A stretch of 6,559 nucleotides of DNA from an uncultured Curvibacter sp. (lineage in GTDB: Bacteria > Pseudomonadota > Gammaproteobacteria > Burkholderiales > Burkholderiaceae), in assembly GCA_946481355.1 (NCBI GenBank), contig CAMLNH010000163.1, positions 1-6,559 on the forward strand, written 5' to 3'. Positions 6,098 to 6,559 of this stretch are shown piece after piece. How positions within the stretch are numbered: the stretch's first letter is position 1; each line of letters starts with the position of its first letter. The notes under the pieces were generated by a model that made no database searches, was not told where the DNA came from, and saw nothing but the letters and a program-made list of their open reading frames with translations. Both the position numbers and the translations under genes were made by a program.

Positions 6098-6397
6098 TCA
6101 GGACTTCTTGGCGGGCGCTGCGGGCGCCGCAGCAGCGGCCGGCTTGTAGGGACCAGGGTCGGCACAAGGCGCCGTAGCCACCGGCTTGGCGTCCCGGGAC
6201 TTGGCCGACTTGCGGTAGTGGGCCGCGGTCCGGTCCTGCGACCTGCACAGGCGATAGGCGTCAACCTTGCCAGCGTGCGCAGTCTTGGCCGCGGCTTCAG
6301 CCGCCGCGGCCTTGGCTGCATCGTTCGGAGCCGGAAGCTTGGCCAGGGCCGAGAGGCTCAGGGCACTGGCGGCGATGAACAGGGCGATGGATTTCAT
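6098..6397 (-). CDS. Small Ala-rich secreted protein of unknown function
   Basis: I do not recognise a characterised family. The 99-residue product starts with a clear Sec signal peptide (MKSIALFIAASALSLSALA, likely cut after Ala19), giving a mature periplasmic protein of about 80 residues. The mature part has an Ala/Lys-rich stretch at 27-40 that could form a helix, a core with KVDAYRLCRSQDRTAAHYRK (44-63) and APCADPGPY (76-84), and a low-complexity Ala/Pro tail ending in KKS. Two cysteines, Cys51 and Cys78, could form one disulfide. A GAGAG-type purine run lies about seven bases before the ATG. It starts 23 bases after the formate dehydrogenase gamma gene stop and is closed by the terminator at 6045-6075, so it is the last gene of that operon. 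A supporting role for the periplasmic-facing formate dehydrogenase is possible but unproven. Confidence 0.8.
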   Translation of the reverse strand: MKSIALFIAASALSLSALAKLPAPNDAAKAAAAEAAAKTAHAGKVDAYRLCRSQDRTAAHYRKSAKSRDAKPVATAPCADPGPYKPAAAAAPAAPAKKS

Positions 6398-6420
6398 GCG
6401 GGTCTCTCTCTTTCTGTGAC

Positions 6421-6559
6421 TCAGGCCTTGGCCGTGGCGCCAGGCGCCGCGGGCTGGCTGCGCTGGGCCGGGATCTTGCCGCCTTTGATGTCGTCGTACC
6501 AGAGCTCATGGTGTTCCTTGGCCCAGGTCTCGTCAACATAACCGGTCTTCATGGCATCG
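6421..6559 (-). CDS. Formate dehydrogenase gamma subunit (cytochrome b), C-terminal fragment
   Basis: Only the last 45 residues are in the window; the gene enters from the right edge. The segment AMKTGYVDETWAKEHHELWY, followed by DDIKGGKIPAQRS, resembles the cytoplasmic C-terminal tail of FdnI/FdoI-type cytochrome b subunits, where a WAK-x-HH-x2-WY pattern is typical. In that family the subunit anchors the periplasm-facing formate dehydrogenase in the membrane and passes electrons to quinone. The tail ends in a low-complexity Pro/Ala stretch (SQPAAPGATAKA). The presence of fdhD two genes downstream supports the call. The membrane helices and haem ligands lie outside the window, so the assignment rests on the tail and context. 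Confidence 0.78.
   Translation of the reverse strand, partial: DAMKTGYVDETWAKEHHELWYDDIKGGKIPAQRSQPAAPGATAKA

Overview
The window is high-GC DNA with compact gene spacing. Its gene types (a Tat-dependent isoquinoline 1-oxidoreductase-type molybdoenzyme, a GcvA-like LysR regulator, a YbfB/YjiJ-type MFS carrier, and a respiratory formate dehydrogenase with fdhD) suggest a beta-proteobacterium, most likely order Burkholderiales and perhaps family Comamonadaceae. That placement rests on gene style and protein resemblance, not on an rRNA or a database match. The window is almost fully coding and holds no rRNA, tRNA, CRISPR array, insertion sequence or phage gene that I can see.

Layout, left to right. 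Positions 1-1026 (minus) hold a two-gene operon: a [2Fe-2S] alpha subunit (559-1026) followed 14 bases later by the start of a Tat-exported molybdopterin-binding beta subunit (544 down to the window edge). A divergent 173-base gap (1027-1199) with nested inverted repeats separates it from pdxH (1200-1838, plus), which encodes the FMN oxidase that makes pyridoxal 5'-phosphate. Convergent with pdxH is a minus-strand pair: an MFS carrier (2770-3987) and a LysR-type regulator (1851-2765) only 4 bases behind it. Just upstream of the carrier is an AT-rich segment with a perfect dyad of the LysR T-N11-A form and a possible -10 element. Next, also on minus, are an AEC-family permease (4096-5040), fdhD (5168-6028), a small secreted Ala-rich protein (6098-6397) and the C-terminus of a formate dehydrogenase gamma (cytochrome b) subunit (6421 to the right edge).

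How the genes work together. The right-hand block is the tail of a respiratory formate dehydrogenase locus: gamma subunit, small periplasmic protein of unknown role, strong intrinsic terminator, then fdhD, whose product sulfurates the molybdenum cofactor of formate dehydrogenase. The left-hand operon is a second, unrelated molybdoenzyme of the xanthine dehydrogenase family. The two carriers and the regulator between them have no substrate that can be read from sequence. The carrier-regulator pair is probably one autoregulated transcription unit.

I found no wholly new system. The points most worth a second look are: an FdhD whose CxxC sulfur-transfer motif has become CxxG; a terminator placed only 16 bases before fdhD, which leaves no room for an ordinary promoter; a clear LysR-type operator candidate at 4067-4081; and a PdxH with Val where the E. 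coli enzyme has an FMN-contacting Gln.
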